DNA of 64,000 nt from Haliclystus octoradiatus (taxonomy: Eukaryota > Cnidaria > Staurozoa > Stauromedusae > Haliclystidae). Where the stretch lies: assembly GCA_916610825.1 (NCBI GenBank), contig OU744446.1:33027436-33091435 (forward strand). The letters run 5' to 3'. How positions within the stretch are numbered: the stretch's first letter is position 1; each line of letters opens with the position of its first letter. Shown here piece by piece: positions 47,801-57,395 of the stretch. The notes beneath the pieces are model-generated. The model was not told the DNA's origin. It did not search any database and worked only from the letters and a program-made list of their open reading frames with translations. A program made the position numbers and the translations under genes.

Positions 47801-50800
47801 TTAATTTTGTGTTCTGTAGATGTATTTGGTCTGATATTGCGGATATCATAAAGAATGATAGCATGTTTTATTTCCTCATTGAAATATTGTGTCGCTTCAA
47901 CCTTGTTATCAATATTGGTAATCAAAATGATTGGGCTGATAATCCTTCAATGATGTTGCTTGTTCCGTGGTATTTTAAACCAGCAACAGAAGATCTCCTA
48001 CAAAAGCATTGGCCAGAACAAAAGGAGGGAGAGACGGTAAGCAGCAAGCCCAGTTTATTGGAATGAATAATGGGACACCCCAGCTCCCGATTTGGGACCA
48101 TTATAGTTGTGAACCCTTACAAATTTCAATAGGGGTAAATAATTATTGTCTCTAAAGTTGTTCAATAGGCTAGCCCTGTTTGACATAGATAATCTAAATT
48201 TTAGATCCTTAGAACCAATTAGAGTTAATTCAATCCCAATTTATTTGTGTGTGTACATTGTAGTTGTAGTTTGTATAATTTCTCTACCTAAAACCGTGCC
48301 GAACCTTGAAATTTGAAGCCATGCAGAAGTCATGACTGACGTTAATCTTTGAGTTACGCTAATCATTATTCAGAAATTTGAAGCTTTTAGTGACCGCCGG
48401 TTTGAAAATTATTACAAAGCGTAAAAAATATTTCAACAAAACCAACATCAAGTCAAAGTAGTTGAATAATAATGTGAATAATTGTCAATTCAATGAAAGA
48501 TGTTTTTGTAAAACATATCAGGGTTTCTGAATAAATGATGAATGATGACGATGATGATTACTTTTTTTGTTTAATCCATTTTGTTACTTCTTCTATAATT
48601 GGAAAATACAAAAATGGAATGCCTTACATTCAAATGTTTGCTAATTCGAAATTTGTTCAGGTGTTCAAATCTACACTTGTATCCCATATTGATAAAGAAT
48701 GGTGTGACATTGTTATCGACATATACAGTGATACACTTATACAGTACAGAATGTATTATTTTTTGTATTGATTTGCAGGTTGAGATTATTTCTCAGTTTA
48801 ATTCCATCGTTTCTCCGTTACCTGTTGGCTCTTTTGAGCGTTTTGTTGCAAGTATTTATCATGAGTTCAGTTATTCTGTTGCTTGGCAAGATGCTTTCCT
48901 TGGAATTGAAATTAACTGCAAAGTATACTGTACCATTCAAAGTGATGGACGTTGTGGTAAATTAATTTTAAGAGGAAGATGTCGTTATGAAGATATCGAT
49001 GACTTGTGGAAATCTTTATTACCAATCTTCAAGGTTTTAATTTTTTATTATTATGATATCAATATTCTTCATAGAATAACCATCGAATTGAATGCTTATC
49101 CTCCAATTTCAATTACTTTAGATTGCAGATGGTTTTTTCAAATATCTTCCTGGTCTTGGTTGCATTAAACGGCAATCATTATGCCCCAGCTGCTTTGAAA
49201 CATCTGATTTAAATCCTTATAAATTCGACATCCCATGCTGGTTTTCATGTGATGTTAAAAAAGACTACATTCCATGTGGAAGAGAACATAAATTAATACC
49301 AGTCAATATGATATTCCCACCGACAGGTAATTTATGGTTTGTCTGTGATAGGCTATTCAAATTGATTATGCCCTTAGTCTATCTCTTTTTCATTATATTG
49401 AAACACCCTCTGTGGAGAAACCACCTGTCTGCAACGGCTATTCAGCATAGACTCAAATGAATATAGAGATAGATAATATCTATTAGAACTATTTATTTAT
49501 CTAATAACTTATATAATTTACTGACAATTTTAAACAATAGAAAGTAAAAAATAGCATTTTAGTTCAATTTATTTCCAAACAGTATCATGTATTTTTTTTT
49601 TAATAAATTACCTAATGATGATTGCTTAGGCGTGAAACTTTAAGTAGGAAGATGAATGCTTAATTTTCAACTATTTTCAACTATAATATCTGGAACCCAA
49701 TCAGTGTAGAAAGTTGAAAATTAACTACCATTTATAGAGTACCTAAATGCAAATTGTGTAATATGTCTCGTATAGGATTACACAAGTACACAAATTGTAG
49801 ATTTGCATGCCGTTTTAGATACAAAGGGGATAATTACAAAGGGGCTACTTATTGAGCTTTGATTTACAAGGCTAAAATAAACAAATACAAGAATATAAAA
49901 AACTTTGATGATATTAATTTTTCTATGGCACTGTTTACTCGCCCTAGCAGACCGGGTTATGTTAGCACCCGAGACAACTTTTTGACTTGTAAACACATAT
50001 AGGAAAGTAACTCGGGTAGGCGAGTTAAAATTAAAAATGTTAGCTTGAATTTTCTATTGTTTCGAACGTTTCCGTTGTAGACATCTTTTGTTGTTAACTT
50101 CGGGTAGGTGGGTTACTCGGGTTTCCCCTGTAAACACACAACACATTTTAACTTGGTAAGGCGAGTAGCTCGCCTACCCGGGTAACTCGCCCTCCTTGTA
50201 AACAGGGCCTAAAATACGAGAAGTTTGATAATAGATTTTTCTATTTTAAATTTGAATGATTGTTATACTTTGCTTGCGTAGCATACTATGCTCAGTGAGA
50301 GAGTTCCACAAGAGGATAACACTTTTAAAAAATCATTTTTTTTTAATTTCTTGACTAGATGTCAGTACTGTGCCTATTGTTCTGATTGATTATCATTACT
50401 TCAAGTAGATTGGATTATATGTTCTGCTGTTTCATTGCAGATATCGTCCATGGATTTAAAATGAAAAATGGAAATGAAATTGAAGTTCTTCAATCGATTC
50501 CAAATTGTAAGTGTAGTTGGACATTGTAGCACACATTGTTGATAGAAACAAATCTATAAAAAACGATTCTAGCAGCATCCTGCATTGAATCTTTAATAAT
50601 ATTTAGAATCAACACCGTACTAAGGATGTGTGCCTGTGTATAGGAGATAGTTCTAGCTCATCCAAAATAGACCCTCTAATACTGTATTCTATTGAATCAA
50701 CCCTGTATATAGAGGTCACCTGTCCAAGTGGTCGTTCTAGCAATATCCGAAATATAATATACAATATTCTATAGAATCAACCCTGTATATAATACAGATG

Positions 50801-52000
50801 TCACCTGTCTAAGTGGTCATTCTAGCAATATCCATAATAGAATCTATAATATTCTATTGAATCAACCCTGTTTATAGAAGTCACCTGTCGAAGTGAAGTG
50901 GTCATTCTAGCCATATCCAAAATATAATCTATAATGTTCTATTGAATCAACCCTGTATATAGAGGTCACCTGTCTAAGTGGTCATTCTAGCAATATCCAA
51001 AATGTAATCTACAATATTCTATAGAATTAACCCTGTATATAGAGGTCACCTGTCTAAGTGGTCATTCTAGCCATATCCAAAATATAATCTATAATGTTCT
51101 ATTGAATCAACCCTGTTTATAGAAGTCACCTGTCGAAGTGAAGTGGTCATTCTAGCCATATCCAAAATATAATCTATAATGTTCTATTGAATCAACCCTG
51201 TATATAGAGGTCACCTGTCTAAGTGGTCATTCTAGCAATATCCAAAATACAATCTACAATATTCTATAGAATCAACCCTGTATATAATACAGATGTCACC
51301 TGTCTAAGTGGTCATTCTAGCAATATCCAAAATATAACCTACAATATTCTATAGAATTAACCCTGTATATAGAGGTCACCTGTCTAAGTGGTCATTCTAG
51401 CAATATCCAAAATGTAATCTACAATATTCTATAGAAATAAACCCTGTATATAGAGGTCACCTGTCTAAGTGGTCATTCTAGCCATATCCAAAATATAATC
51501 TATAATGTTCTATTGAATCAACCCTGTATATAGATGTCACCTGTCTAAGTGGTCATTCTAGCCATATCCAAAATATAATCTATAATGTTCTATAGAATCA
51601 ACCCTATATAGAGCACACGTGTCTTAAAGTGGTCAACTTCTCTACAATTTTCAACTGATTTTCATGTCTTTTTTACGTATACATGTTTCATTATACTTAT
51701 ATTTTTACTATAGGTAAAGTTGATTTACTTATGTTGGACGAAATCTCTCAACTAGTTGGTACGGTACCACGTTCTCTTGGTCGCTGTTTAGGCCTACCGA
51801 ATCATAGAACAGAACAAATCTGTTATGATAATCGATTTGAGAATGTTGCAGAACAGAACTTTTCTATGCTTACTACATGGATTCAACATGTCGGTCGTAA
51901 AGCAACTGTAATTGAATTATATAAATGTATTCTGTCTATGAAACCGAAACAAAAAGCTGCTTTGATTTTCATTCGTGACCATAAATACCAAACAAAATGA
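28677..52000 (+). CDS. LRR-Roc-COR-death-domain (Roco) protein, 9 exons, 1,080 aa
   Basis: Exons: 28677-29811, 42405-42593, 44923-45281, 46587-47116, 47820-48036, 48779-49033, 49122-49326, 50441-50506, 51714-52000. All nine join in phase with GT-AG introns to 3,243 nt including TGA. About 11 leucine-rich repeats of 23 residues (about 95-345) lead to a Roc GTPase domain (about 370-560) with P-loop GESMAGKTS, DCAGQ (G3) and THLD (G4). A COR domain follows (about 570-965, with FLDPEWF), ending in a Cys-rich piece, then a C-terminal death domain (about 990-1065). Roc-COR proteins are GTP-regulated dimeric switches, and death domains recruit other death-domain proteins, so a cytosolic signalling role in stress, death or immunity is likely. 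The nearest families are MFHAS1-type LRR-Roc-COR and DAPK1, which shares Roc-COR-death. No kinase domain. Confidence 0.93.
30070..30580. mobile_element. Fold-back cluster, GGCCAAATGAC family
   Basis: Contains repeated and inverted copies of a unit reading (G)GCCAAATGACTTTTT..GCCAACATTCATAGGATTTTGTTG, for example at about 30083, 30305 and inverted near 30513-30565. Each pair can form a hairpin. Related ends occur near 21440, 21590, 55185, 55260 and 61215. Confidence 0.55.
31152..31343. mobile_element. Palindromic MITE with TTCATGAA motifs (copy 1)
   Basis: Ends CCCCTGCGAAAACACAGTTC and GAACTGTTTTCGCAGGAG. Almost the whole element is a hairpin built from GTTCATGAAC units, with a further inverted pair in the middle. 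Copies 2 and 3 lie in intron 2. Confidence 0.8.
31685..33725. mobile_element. Mutator-like long-TIR element (2,041 bp)
   Basis: Terminal inverted repeats of about 215 bp (31685-31900 and 33515-33725) begin TAAAGTGGGAATAAACCCCC. The flanks AAGACTTAT / AAGACTTGT (31676-31684, 33726-33734) are an 8/9 target duplication. Long TIRs with a 9-bp duplication fit the Mutator superfamily. No transposase frame is visible, so it is nonautonomous. One-ended relatives lie downstream of all three secreted genes (near 18885, 52970 and 57990). Confidence 0.75.
34572..34690 (-). mobile_element. Penelope-like terminal fragment with hammerhead-like motif
   Basis: The minus strand reads CTGAGGAG, a small stem CGC..GCG, then TGAAAC, a loop, and GTC (34690 to 34625). 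This is the order of conserved boxes in a type I hammerhead ribozyme (CUGANGA, stem II, GAAA, stem III, UH) with a very short stem III. Such motifs are known in Penelope-like elements. A similar sequence sits beside the Penelope-like remnant at 40.85 kb. Confidence 0.5.
35740..37560. repeat. Tandem array, about 320-bp units in alternating pairs
   Basis: Units start at about 35830, 36150, 36475, 36798, 37126 and 37445, each opening with an (ATA)n-rich stretch and a GATCATTC(C/T)AC..CAGTTCTTGG block, then a CAAAGCATTTATAGAATGAGA block. Units at 36150 and 36798 match each other best, as do 36475 and 37126, so the true repeat is a pair of about 645 bp. A single worn unit lies near 183-310. Minus-strand ORFs of repeated sequence inside are not genes. 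Confidence 0.8.
38730..39846. mobile_element. hAT-like nonautonomous DNA transposon nested in Penelope-like element
   Basis: The 15-bp terminal inverted repeat CATGGCTTGTATTCC is perfect at both ends, and flanking 8-bp duplications CTTATGTT (38722-38729) / CTTAAGTT (39847-39854) match 7/8. Subterminal CGTGCGATCGCACGCC-type repeats lie inside both ends. An 8-bp duplication with subterminal repeats is the hAT signature. The interior is AT-rich with no transposase. It interrupts the GIY-YIG coding part of the host element. Confidence 0.85.
40638..40810. repeat. Snap-back palindrome of Penelope RT sequence
   Basis: GCCCGTCGTCTTTGTACAGA..TCGAGTAGGAAAAGT on the left is repeated inverted on the right after a spacer of about 20 bp (near 40711-40731). 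An RT fragment is thus joined head to head with an inverted copy of itself. Inverted, 5'-truncated junctions of this kind are described for Penelope-like insertions. Confidence 0.85.
40815..41100. mobile_element. Penelope-like terminal region with two inverted hammerhead-like motifs
   Basis: A block from 40825 (AGTCAAAGAATACACATTC..GTTACTCAAGTTTCATG..TCTTCAGACAG) recurs inverted at 41024-41095 (TGATGATCGCAC..GTGAAAC..AGTAACAG..TTTGACTCA). Both carry worn versions of the hammerhead-like order seen at 34625-34690. The middle is TA-rich (40915-40965). Confidence 0.5.
42405..42593 (+). CDS. Roco gene exon 2: Roc G1-G3
   Basis: The acceptor TTTATTACAG precedes 42405. The exon completes the P-loop (GKTSL) and carries DCAGQRKY, the G3 box. 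Donor CAAG|GTGAGT, phase 1. Confidence 0.93.
43064..43230. mobile_element. Palindromic MITE with TTCATGAA motifs (copy 2)
   Basis: The left end CCCCTGCAAAAACAGTTCAG is intact and the right end is lost (the match stops in GAACAGTTCTAGC). In Roco intron 2. Confidence 0.75.
43740..44350. mobile_element. Worn member of the large fold-back family seen at 56.76-57.40 kb
   Basis: Shares AGTGTGCCAAATATCAATAGCTCGTAGG and a later GATGTCAAGTTTGAATTGTAAAATTGATT-type block with 57120-57400, in the same order but with spacer changes. Another split relative flanks 31.0-34.0 kb. Confidence 0.5.
44554..44735. mobile_element. Palindromic MITE with TTCATGAA motifs (copy 3)
   Basis: Ends CCCCTGCGAAAACAGTTCAG and CTGAACTGTTTTCTTTGCAGGGG-like. 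Nearly perfect hairpin with repeated GTTCATGAAC. In Roco intron 2, about 190 bp before exon 3. Confidence 0.85.
44923..45281 (+). CDS. Roco gene exon 3: Roc G4 and end of GTPase domain
   Basis: Acceptor TTTCAAG at 44922. Begins CLFLLVLDLYNYQP and carries VLLVPTHLDLF, where THLD is the usual Roc form of the NKxD box. Donor GATGAG|GTGAGT, phase 0. Confidence 0.93.
45623..45821. mobile_element. piggyBac-like MITE (TTAA target site)
   Basis: This 199-bp element has ends AGGAGCAAAAATGACCGGC and GCCGGTCAATTTTGCCCCT, flanked by TTAA at 45619-45622 and 45822-45825. The TTAA duplication fits piggyBac. No coding capacity. In Roco intron 3. Confidence 0.75.
45923..46397. mobile_element. Harbinger-like MITE (TAA target site)
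   Basis: This 475-bp element has ends GGGGGTGTTTATATGAG and CTCATATAAACACCCCC, flanked by TAA on both sides (45920-45922, 46398-46400). Internal repeats of GGGCCAGCCCGG and ATATAAAC occur in both orientations. A 3-bp TWA duplication with G-rich ends fits PIF/Harbinger. In Roco intron 3. Confidence 0.8.
46587..47116 (+). CDS. Roco gene exon 4: start of COR domain
   Basis: Acceptor GTTTTAG at 46586. Encodes the N-terminal COR winged-helix part with MTKEMIISALQYFDTIGSVL and LFLDPEWF, a COR hallmark. Donor TCAG|GTAAAC, phase 2. Confidence 0.9.
47820..48036 (+). CDS. Roco gene exon 5: COR domain, middle
   Basis: The acceptor TTCTGTAG at 47819 is the one that keeps frame. An upstream TTTTTACAG near 47751 would bring in a stop. 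Encodes FYFLIEILCRFNLV.. and MLLVPWYFKPATEDL. Donor ACG|GTAAGC, phase 0. Confidence 0.87.
48779..49033 (+). CDS. Roco gene exon 6: COR domain, C-terminal part
   Basis: Acceptor ATTTGCAG at 48778. Encodes PLPVGSFERFVASIYHEF and following COR text to LLPIFK. The donor AAG|GTTTTA is weak but is the one that keeps frame with the next exon. Confidence 0.85.
49122..49326 (+). CDS. Roco gene exon 7: Cys-rich end of COR
   Basis: Acceptor ATTACTTTAG at 49121 (the nearby ATTGCAG is out of frame). Encodes IADGFFKYLPGLGCI, then SLCPSCFE, PCWFSC and PCGREHKLIPV. The paired cysteines could bind a metal. Donor ACAG|GTAATT, phase 1. Confidence 0.85.
49926..50213. mobile_element. MITE-like element with GGC.CTGTTTAC ends
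   Basis: Left end GGCACTGTTTACTCGCCC and right end GGTAACTCGCC..GTAAACAGGGCC are inverted repeats, with several internal GGGTAGGCGAG/CTCGCCTACCC pairs. The target duplication is unclear. In Roco intron 7. Confidence 0.6.
50441..50506 (+). CDS. Roco gene exon 8: COR-death linker
   Basis: This 66-bp exon lies between TTTCATTGCAG and T|GTAAGT and encodes DIVHGFKMKNGNEIEVLQSI. Too short to find by ORF length, but both splice sites are consensus and phase 1 fits both neighbours. Confidence 0.85.
50640..51640. repeat. Minisatellite, about 83-bp units, about 12 copies
   Basis: Unit landmark: AATCAACCCTGTATATAGAG, then GTCACCTGTCTAAGTGGTCA and TTCTAGCAATATCC. Units recur about every 80-87 bp from 50.70 to 51.60 kb with variants (GAAGTGAAGTGG, ATAATACAGATG) shared by non-adjacent units. 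It fills most of Roco intron 8. Confidence 0.92.
51714..52000 (+). CDS. Roco gene exon 9: death domain and stop
   Basis: Acceptor TACTATAG at 51713. Encodes CKVDLLMLDEISQLVGTVPR, LGRCLGLPNHRTEQI, FSMLTTWIQHVGRKAT and a final helix, ending TGA at 51998-52000. Length and pattern of hydrophobic positions (L..LG..W..L..AL) fit a death domain. Confidence 0.9.
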
Positions 52001-52377
52001 ATAACGTTACACCAAAGGTATAATACTATCACAATATAGATCGTGTTGTATCAAAAATAATTATTTTTAAAGAATTTTGCTAATTCATCGTAGTTTTTTT
52101 TTATTAAGCATGACTACTGCTAATGGTGATTATTGACTGAATCTTATTTTTATTTATTTTTAGCCTTTATCATTTAGCCTAGCCACAAACTGGGTAAGCT
52201 AGTAGCTTTTTTCACCGGTAGGGTGGTTAATCGGTTAGTGTTGTTTGGAGCGTGTATGAGTTTAAAGGCCGGATGCCTTTCCTGACGCCAAAACTTTACT
52301 TGAAAATCATTACTACTTTTGGCACCCGGCAAAAATAATCCCTAAGTGTTCATGAAAACGGCGCAAAGTCAACGCCC

Positions 52378-52562
52378 AATGTATAGCTTATCGGAAAGAT
52401 AATTTTTTTTCTGTGAGTATTTATATCTGCTGTGGAATCTTATTGCTTGCTAACGTTCAGAACATCTAATGTATAGCTTATCGGAAAGATAATTTTTTTA
52501 TTCCTGTGAGCATTCATGTCTGCTGTGGAAGCTTATTGCTTGCTAACGTTCAGAACTTCAGA
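52378..52562. repeat. Tandem duplication, two units of about 95 bp
   Basis: AATGTATAGCTTATCGGAAA opens both units (near 52379 and 52470), and both end TTGCTTGCTAACGTTCAGAAC. No gene. Confidence 0.8.
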
Positions 52563-53431
52563 ATTCGCAGCGAACTGTTTTAGCGTTCCCTCTAGCTGAG
52601 AATGTGTCGCAGATAAAAAATTAGTTTTGAACGATATAGCTACAATAATGTTACTTAATCAAAACGAACGATGGACGCAAGCAGTATTATCGTTCCGATA
52701 AACTACATGCAATCTATATTGACTGTGCGCCGTTTTAATGTACCGTTTCTTAGTTTCTATAATTTTTCTTAATACTATCTTCGGAATTTCAGCTTGGCTT
52801 CAGATGTTTAGCTTACCTCAGTGATCAGTGATTATTCTTTTCAATCAATCAACCATGAGTCAAAGTGTAGGGGATCTATTTTTTCCGACAAGACTGAGTC
52901 ATGAACAAACATATAAACTCGCGATCGAGTTACTTAAATAAAAGTGAATCATGTGATCTTTTTGTGAAGATAGTCTGGAGCTTTGTTCCCACTTTAATGG
53001 TGGATGTATTGAGAACGTTCAGTTCAAGTTCCTACTTCTCCTAATTCTACGACGACGCACCAAGCCTTACATCATTTCGAATCAGAAAGTAACGAGGTAT
53101 AAAGAGGTTAGCAGCTAAAAAGTCCCTTTACCGCAGCTAACCAGTTCCAGCTATTAAGTTTATTTACCGTGGCTAAAAAGTTAACTTACCGCTATGAATT
53201 AATCGCATCTATTCAATCAATTTACCGCATTTGATAGATAACAAATATAACAGTCAGAATGTCAGAATTATACTTTCCTAAAAGAATCACAATTTCAATA
53301 TAATGACATGATATGGCTTCGAAATGACTATATTGCACGATAAAGTACATCTTACTACAGTATCAAAATATTTTAACAATTTCAATACAATAAAAGTCAT
53401 GAAAGAAGATTGTTTATCGCTAAAATCATTC

Positions 53432-54766
53432 TTAAGAAGCAGATGGGCATTTCAATTCTTCATTCGTCGGTAACTCATGATTGGTTTCCCTGTATAATGA
53501 AACAACATCACAATCTAGAGTCAGATAATCGAATCCTTTGGTCCCTTTTTCCAGAAGCTTTTGGTATTTTCTCATTCCACCTCTATAGGATGCCGATTCA
53601 GACAGTTTGTAATATGAGCACACACATTCGCCATCAACAACTGTGCCGAATCCAGTCGTGTATTCCCTAGGCAGGCCATGAGCCTTACAAATTGGATTTC
53701 CATTCTTTTCAACTAAGATTCGTTTCTCCTTTTCTTTGTCGTTATCTTGAGAACTGAGCTTATATCCTTCATTTCCACAACGATTATACAATATATCCAT
53801 CTCAGTTGTCATCGTATCTCCATCAAATAGCGGTATAAGGTTGCTGTAGTCATAAGCATAGCGACATTCGTTATTATCAACAACGTATCCAGCGTATTTA
53901 ATCCCATTTCTATCACCTCGACAGATTGTTTGATCATCATATTTCAAAAGATTAGCTTCTCTTTCTTCCAATGGTCCTCCCACTGTTGGCTTCCAGTAAT
54001 ATGGTATTATGCTCTGTACGAATTTCTTAATGGCATCAATTTGCATGCATTTACGGCTTTCATATGCCTCTCTAGGATTCCAGTTATTTTCTTCTTTCTC
54101 GTCATCAAGCAACATTGCCATCTGCCATGAGTCGTAGCACGCATGCTGTAGTTTCATAATTCGATCGACGTTCTGGAGTACCATTAGAACGTAGTCACCT
54201 CTTTCTGGGGGATAAACATCAGCAAATTTTGTGAATATTGATTTCTCAGATCCCCATGCCCCCTTTCCTGTAATCATATCGTGGATATTGCTCAACGCAT
54301 GATCAGCACCTCCCAAACTTGCTTGATTAATTGCTTTTGCTTGTTTTTGATTCATATCTTTGGTGTACCTGATGAATGTTTTACAAAATTGCATCGATTC
54401 TGAGTATTGAATTGCAGACTCAACCATCTTTAACTTGGAACCAAGTCCTTTAGTGATTTCCGTGTATAGTATTCCAACTTGAGCTGATATTCTACTGACT
54501 TTTCTTGCTACTACGGCAGCATCAAGTGAGTCAAGCTGTCCAAGTGCAAAACCACCCATTCCCACAGCAAATTCTGATGCACCGACAACAGCAGAAGCAA
54601 CAGTAAGTGCAAAACGCTTGTCGGTTTGATTGTTTCCCAATTTTATATGCTTTCTATTTTGTTTGGTACTTTTGCTTTCAACTACAATAGACCCGATGCA
54701 AAGAATAAAAAGAAATAAACATCGGAATCTTCTAAATGAAGTCAATCTTTCACTGATAAATTTCAT
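53432..54766 (-). CDS. Secreted protein, three-copy family, copy 2 (444 aa)
   Basis: The start is the ATG at 54766, four codons inside the exon that begins at 54778 after an AATTCTAG-type acceptor (here ATGATTCTAG). Signal peptide (FRRFRCLFLFILCIGSIVV), dibasic DKR, Gly/Ala-rich stretch (FALTVASAVVGASEFAVGM..), helical core and two DM9-like repeats as in copy 1. Eleven cysteines after the signal peptide. From about GLGSKLKMVES to EEREANLLKYD the protein is the same as copy 3 and differs from copy 1 at only two sites, while the ends differ much more. Frame intact. Function unknown, probably secreted. Confidence 0.85.
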   Translation of the reverse strand: MKFISERLTSFRRFRCLFLFILCIGSIVVESKSTKQNRKHIKLGNNQTDKRFALTVASAVVGASEFAVGMGGFALGQLDSLDAAVVARKVSRISAQVGILYTEITKGLGSKLKMVESAIQYSESMQFCKTFIRYTKDMNQKQAKAINQASLGGADHALSNIHDMITGKGAWGSEKSIFTKFADVYPPERGDYVLMVLQNVDRIMKLQHACYDSWQMAMLLDDEKEENNWNPREAYESRKCMQIDAIKKFVQSIIPYYWKPTVGGPLEEREANLLKYDDQTICRGDRNGIKYAGYVVDNNECRYAYDYSNLIPLFDGDTMTTEMDILYNRCGNEGYKLSSQDNDKEKEKRILVEKNGNPICKAHGLPREYTTGFGTVVDGECVCSYYKLSESASYRGGMRKYQKLLEKGTKGFDYLTLDCDVVSLYRETNHELPTNEELKCPSAS

Positions 54767-54778
54767 TGTGATTGCCAC

Positions 54779-56343
54779 CTAGAATCATAAAAGAGAGAAA
54801 CATTTATCTAAGGCGTATTCCATGAAGTTGTTTATGAAATCCAAATTCTTTTTTTTTTCTACTCGTGTCTGTAATATTGAGACTGTATGATTCTTATTGG
54901 GTTGACATGGAGGATACAGAAAATAGGCGTTAACTACACGTTATAGAACTGATGCGATCTCTTCAACGATCAACACGCAAGAGAGACTCGAATCCATAAA
55001 CACAAACAACAACTAATACACAATAATACCAAAAAACCTGAGACCATAACAAGATTAACCAATCACAATACATCTCTGTAATTATCACATAACAGTCCAC
55101 ACATTATAGAACAATTCAATCACGTTAACAACACACATAATACTAAATATTCAACACGACATTATAAAGATACGGCCAAATGACGTTTTTTGTAGCCTGA
55201 CACACGTCAACTCAATGGTCAAAATCGATGTGTGTTAGCGACATAAAATAAGACGTGGCCAAATGACTTTTGGCAACACTTATCGATTCACACCAACTCA
55301 ACTTTAGGATGGCCCAATTAGTTGTTATATTTGCCAACATAATTTACGCTACATCAATATGTTGAATCAAGATTTTCATGGACAAAATTTTTACCGTAAA
55401 ATATGGGAATTGGTTAGTGAACTTAGCGGAAGTATAGTTATACATGTATGTCGACTTCATATACAACGTGTAGAGACGACGATCATTACGAAATACAATC
55501 ACAATTTGAAAATAGTTTTTAAATATATTTTGCTCTGCACCATGATGGTGTTGTTAATTCACGGTTACAAATATAGCTTCTATAACTACTGACACTAAAA
55601 CCATGAAAAAATCACTTTTATTGCTTCAAAGCATTTTCACATTTTAACATCGTGAATATGGATGTTTTCATGGTTTTCAAACTCTTTTCGAATTAAAAAC
55701 TTTAGTTTTCACTTTTTTACATTTTCATTGTGTTTTCACAATAATTTCATAAAAGCCTAGTGATTTCGAAAGCTTTCATTGTTAGATCATTACGAAATAC
55801 TATCACAATTTTAAAATAGTTTTTATATATTTATTTTGCTCGCCATGATGATGTTGATAATTTACGGTTACAGATATAACTTGTATGTACATAAATCAAT
55901 GTACTAACTCAGACACTGGTTTTTGGTTACAATAACATTTTATAATAATAATCTCAAAGATCAAAGCAGTAAACAAGTGACATATGCATTACATTGGCAA
56001 TAATAGTAATATTGGTTAAGATCCAGTGTAGTCTGTTCTTATCAAATTCATATCTGCTATGGTAGTCATCGACAATAGCTCAAATGTTATGATAGTCCAT
56101 TTTTTTAGTAAAGAATTTTACTGGATTAGTGTTTAGACTTGTAATCACTTTCCTGTTTAATATTTTTTAATTAAATTTTCTATAATATTGATAACAAGGG
56201 GTTTAAAGAAAAATCCTATATTCAATCTGAATAATAATAAAAACGATTAAATAAAACAATGCCGCCCAATAAAGGTATATATTGTATATCTAACTTCAGA
56301 ACAATATTTTTTTTAAAGTTACTACTGATTCCGATATTCTTAC
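54779..56343 (-). other. Intron in the 5' UTR of secreted-family copy 2
   Basis: 1,565 bp between donor GTAAGAAT (minus, at 56343) and the acceptor at 54779. Contains GGCCAAATGAC fold-back pieces at about 55185-55300 and an internal duplication: the TACGAAATAC..ACGGTTACA block near 55485 recurs near 55790. Confidence 0.6.
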
Positions 56344-56600
56344 CTGTACTGTATATCAAATTTGTGACAGCAATCGATTTACCATGGCCGCTTGTATAAA
56401 TAATGTGATCTGATTTTTGGCGATTACAGTTTGTTTAATCAATTGAAATACAATCACCAGTAAATAACACCACTTGACCTTTATTGATATAATTATGAAA
56501 TCAAACGTTTTTGCAATGAATATATGCATTCAACAAGGTTGTGGCCACCTGGTAACAAATGGAAATCAGTGAAAGCGTTCGTCCAATATATTCATAAGCT
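56344..56600 (-). promoter_or_regulatory. Conserved 5' exon and proximal promoter, copy 2
   Basis: Minus strand: the CCATTTGTTACCAGGTGGCC block, TTATTTACTGGTGATTGTA, then ATATACAGTACAG|GTAAGAAT. The match with the other two copies is much better than in the surrounding intron. Confidence 0.5.
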
Positions 56601-56764
56601 AATAAGCAATTGGAGCACAGTCTCCTATTGTGCTATTGATATTTACCGCGAGGAAAGGCACGTAATTAAAAATGAGAATTCATCAGAAATTACGAGCCGC
56701 CTCGGCGAGTAATTTTCCCCTTTGAATTTTCTCCTGGAATAGACGTGCGCCAAATATCATTGTA

Positions 56765-57395
56765 TTATAGCGAAAATGATGCAAACAATCTGATTGGTAT
56801 AAAGTTTGACGCTAAATCACCGTAGCAAAACTTGGTTCGAAAACACAATCGATCTTGCAATTGAACTTGATATCACGAATGAGAATTTCCAATTTGATCA
56901 GAAGTTTTGTAAAACCATTTTATGAGCTAGAAAGTCATGTAGATGCTTGTAAAAGCTGTGCTAGTTATAATACAAACCAATTGGCGCACAATTTCCTATG
57001 AGCTATTGATATTTGGCGCAAGAGAGGAACGTAACAAGAAAGCGAGAAGGCATCAGAAAATTACGAGTCGCTTCGGCGAGTAATTTTTGCCTTTGAGTTT
57101 CTCCTGCAAAGTGACTCGAGTGCGCCAAATATCAATAGCTCATAGGAAAATGTGCGCCAATTGCTTACTAGCTCATAGGAAACTGTGTGCCAATTCAACA
57201 TCAAGCATCTACATGATTGTTTTTGCTCATAAAATGTGTTTGAAACCTCCTGATGAAATTGGAAATTCTCATTCGTGATATCAAGTTCGAATTGTAAGAT
57301 CGATTGTGTTTTCGAAGCAATTTTTGCTATGGTGATTTGGCTTCCAACTTTAAACCAATCACATTGATCGAATAATTTTCGTTATGATACAAAGA
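56765..57395. mobile_element. Large nested fold-back element
   Basis: The outer arms (56780-56950 and 57220-57370) pair over blocks such as TTCGAAAACACAATCGATCT and GATATCACGAATGAGAATTT. An inner palindrome of about 184 bp (56980-57163) has ends AATTGGCGCACAATTTCC and GGAAAATGTGCGCCAATT. A related smaller hairpin precedes it (about 56605-56760). It is absent from the same place in the other two gene units. Confidence 0.7.
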
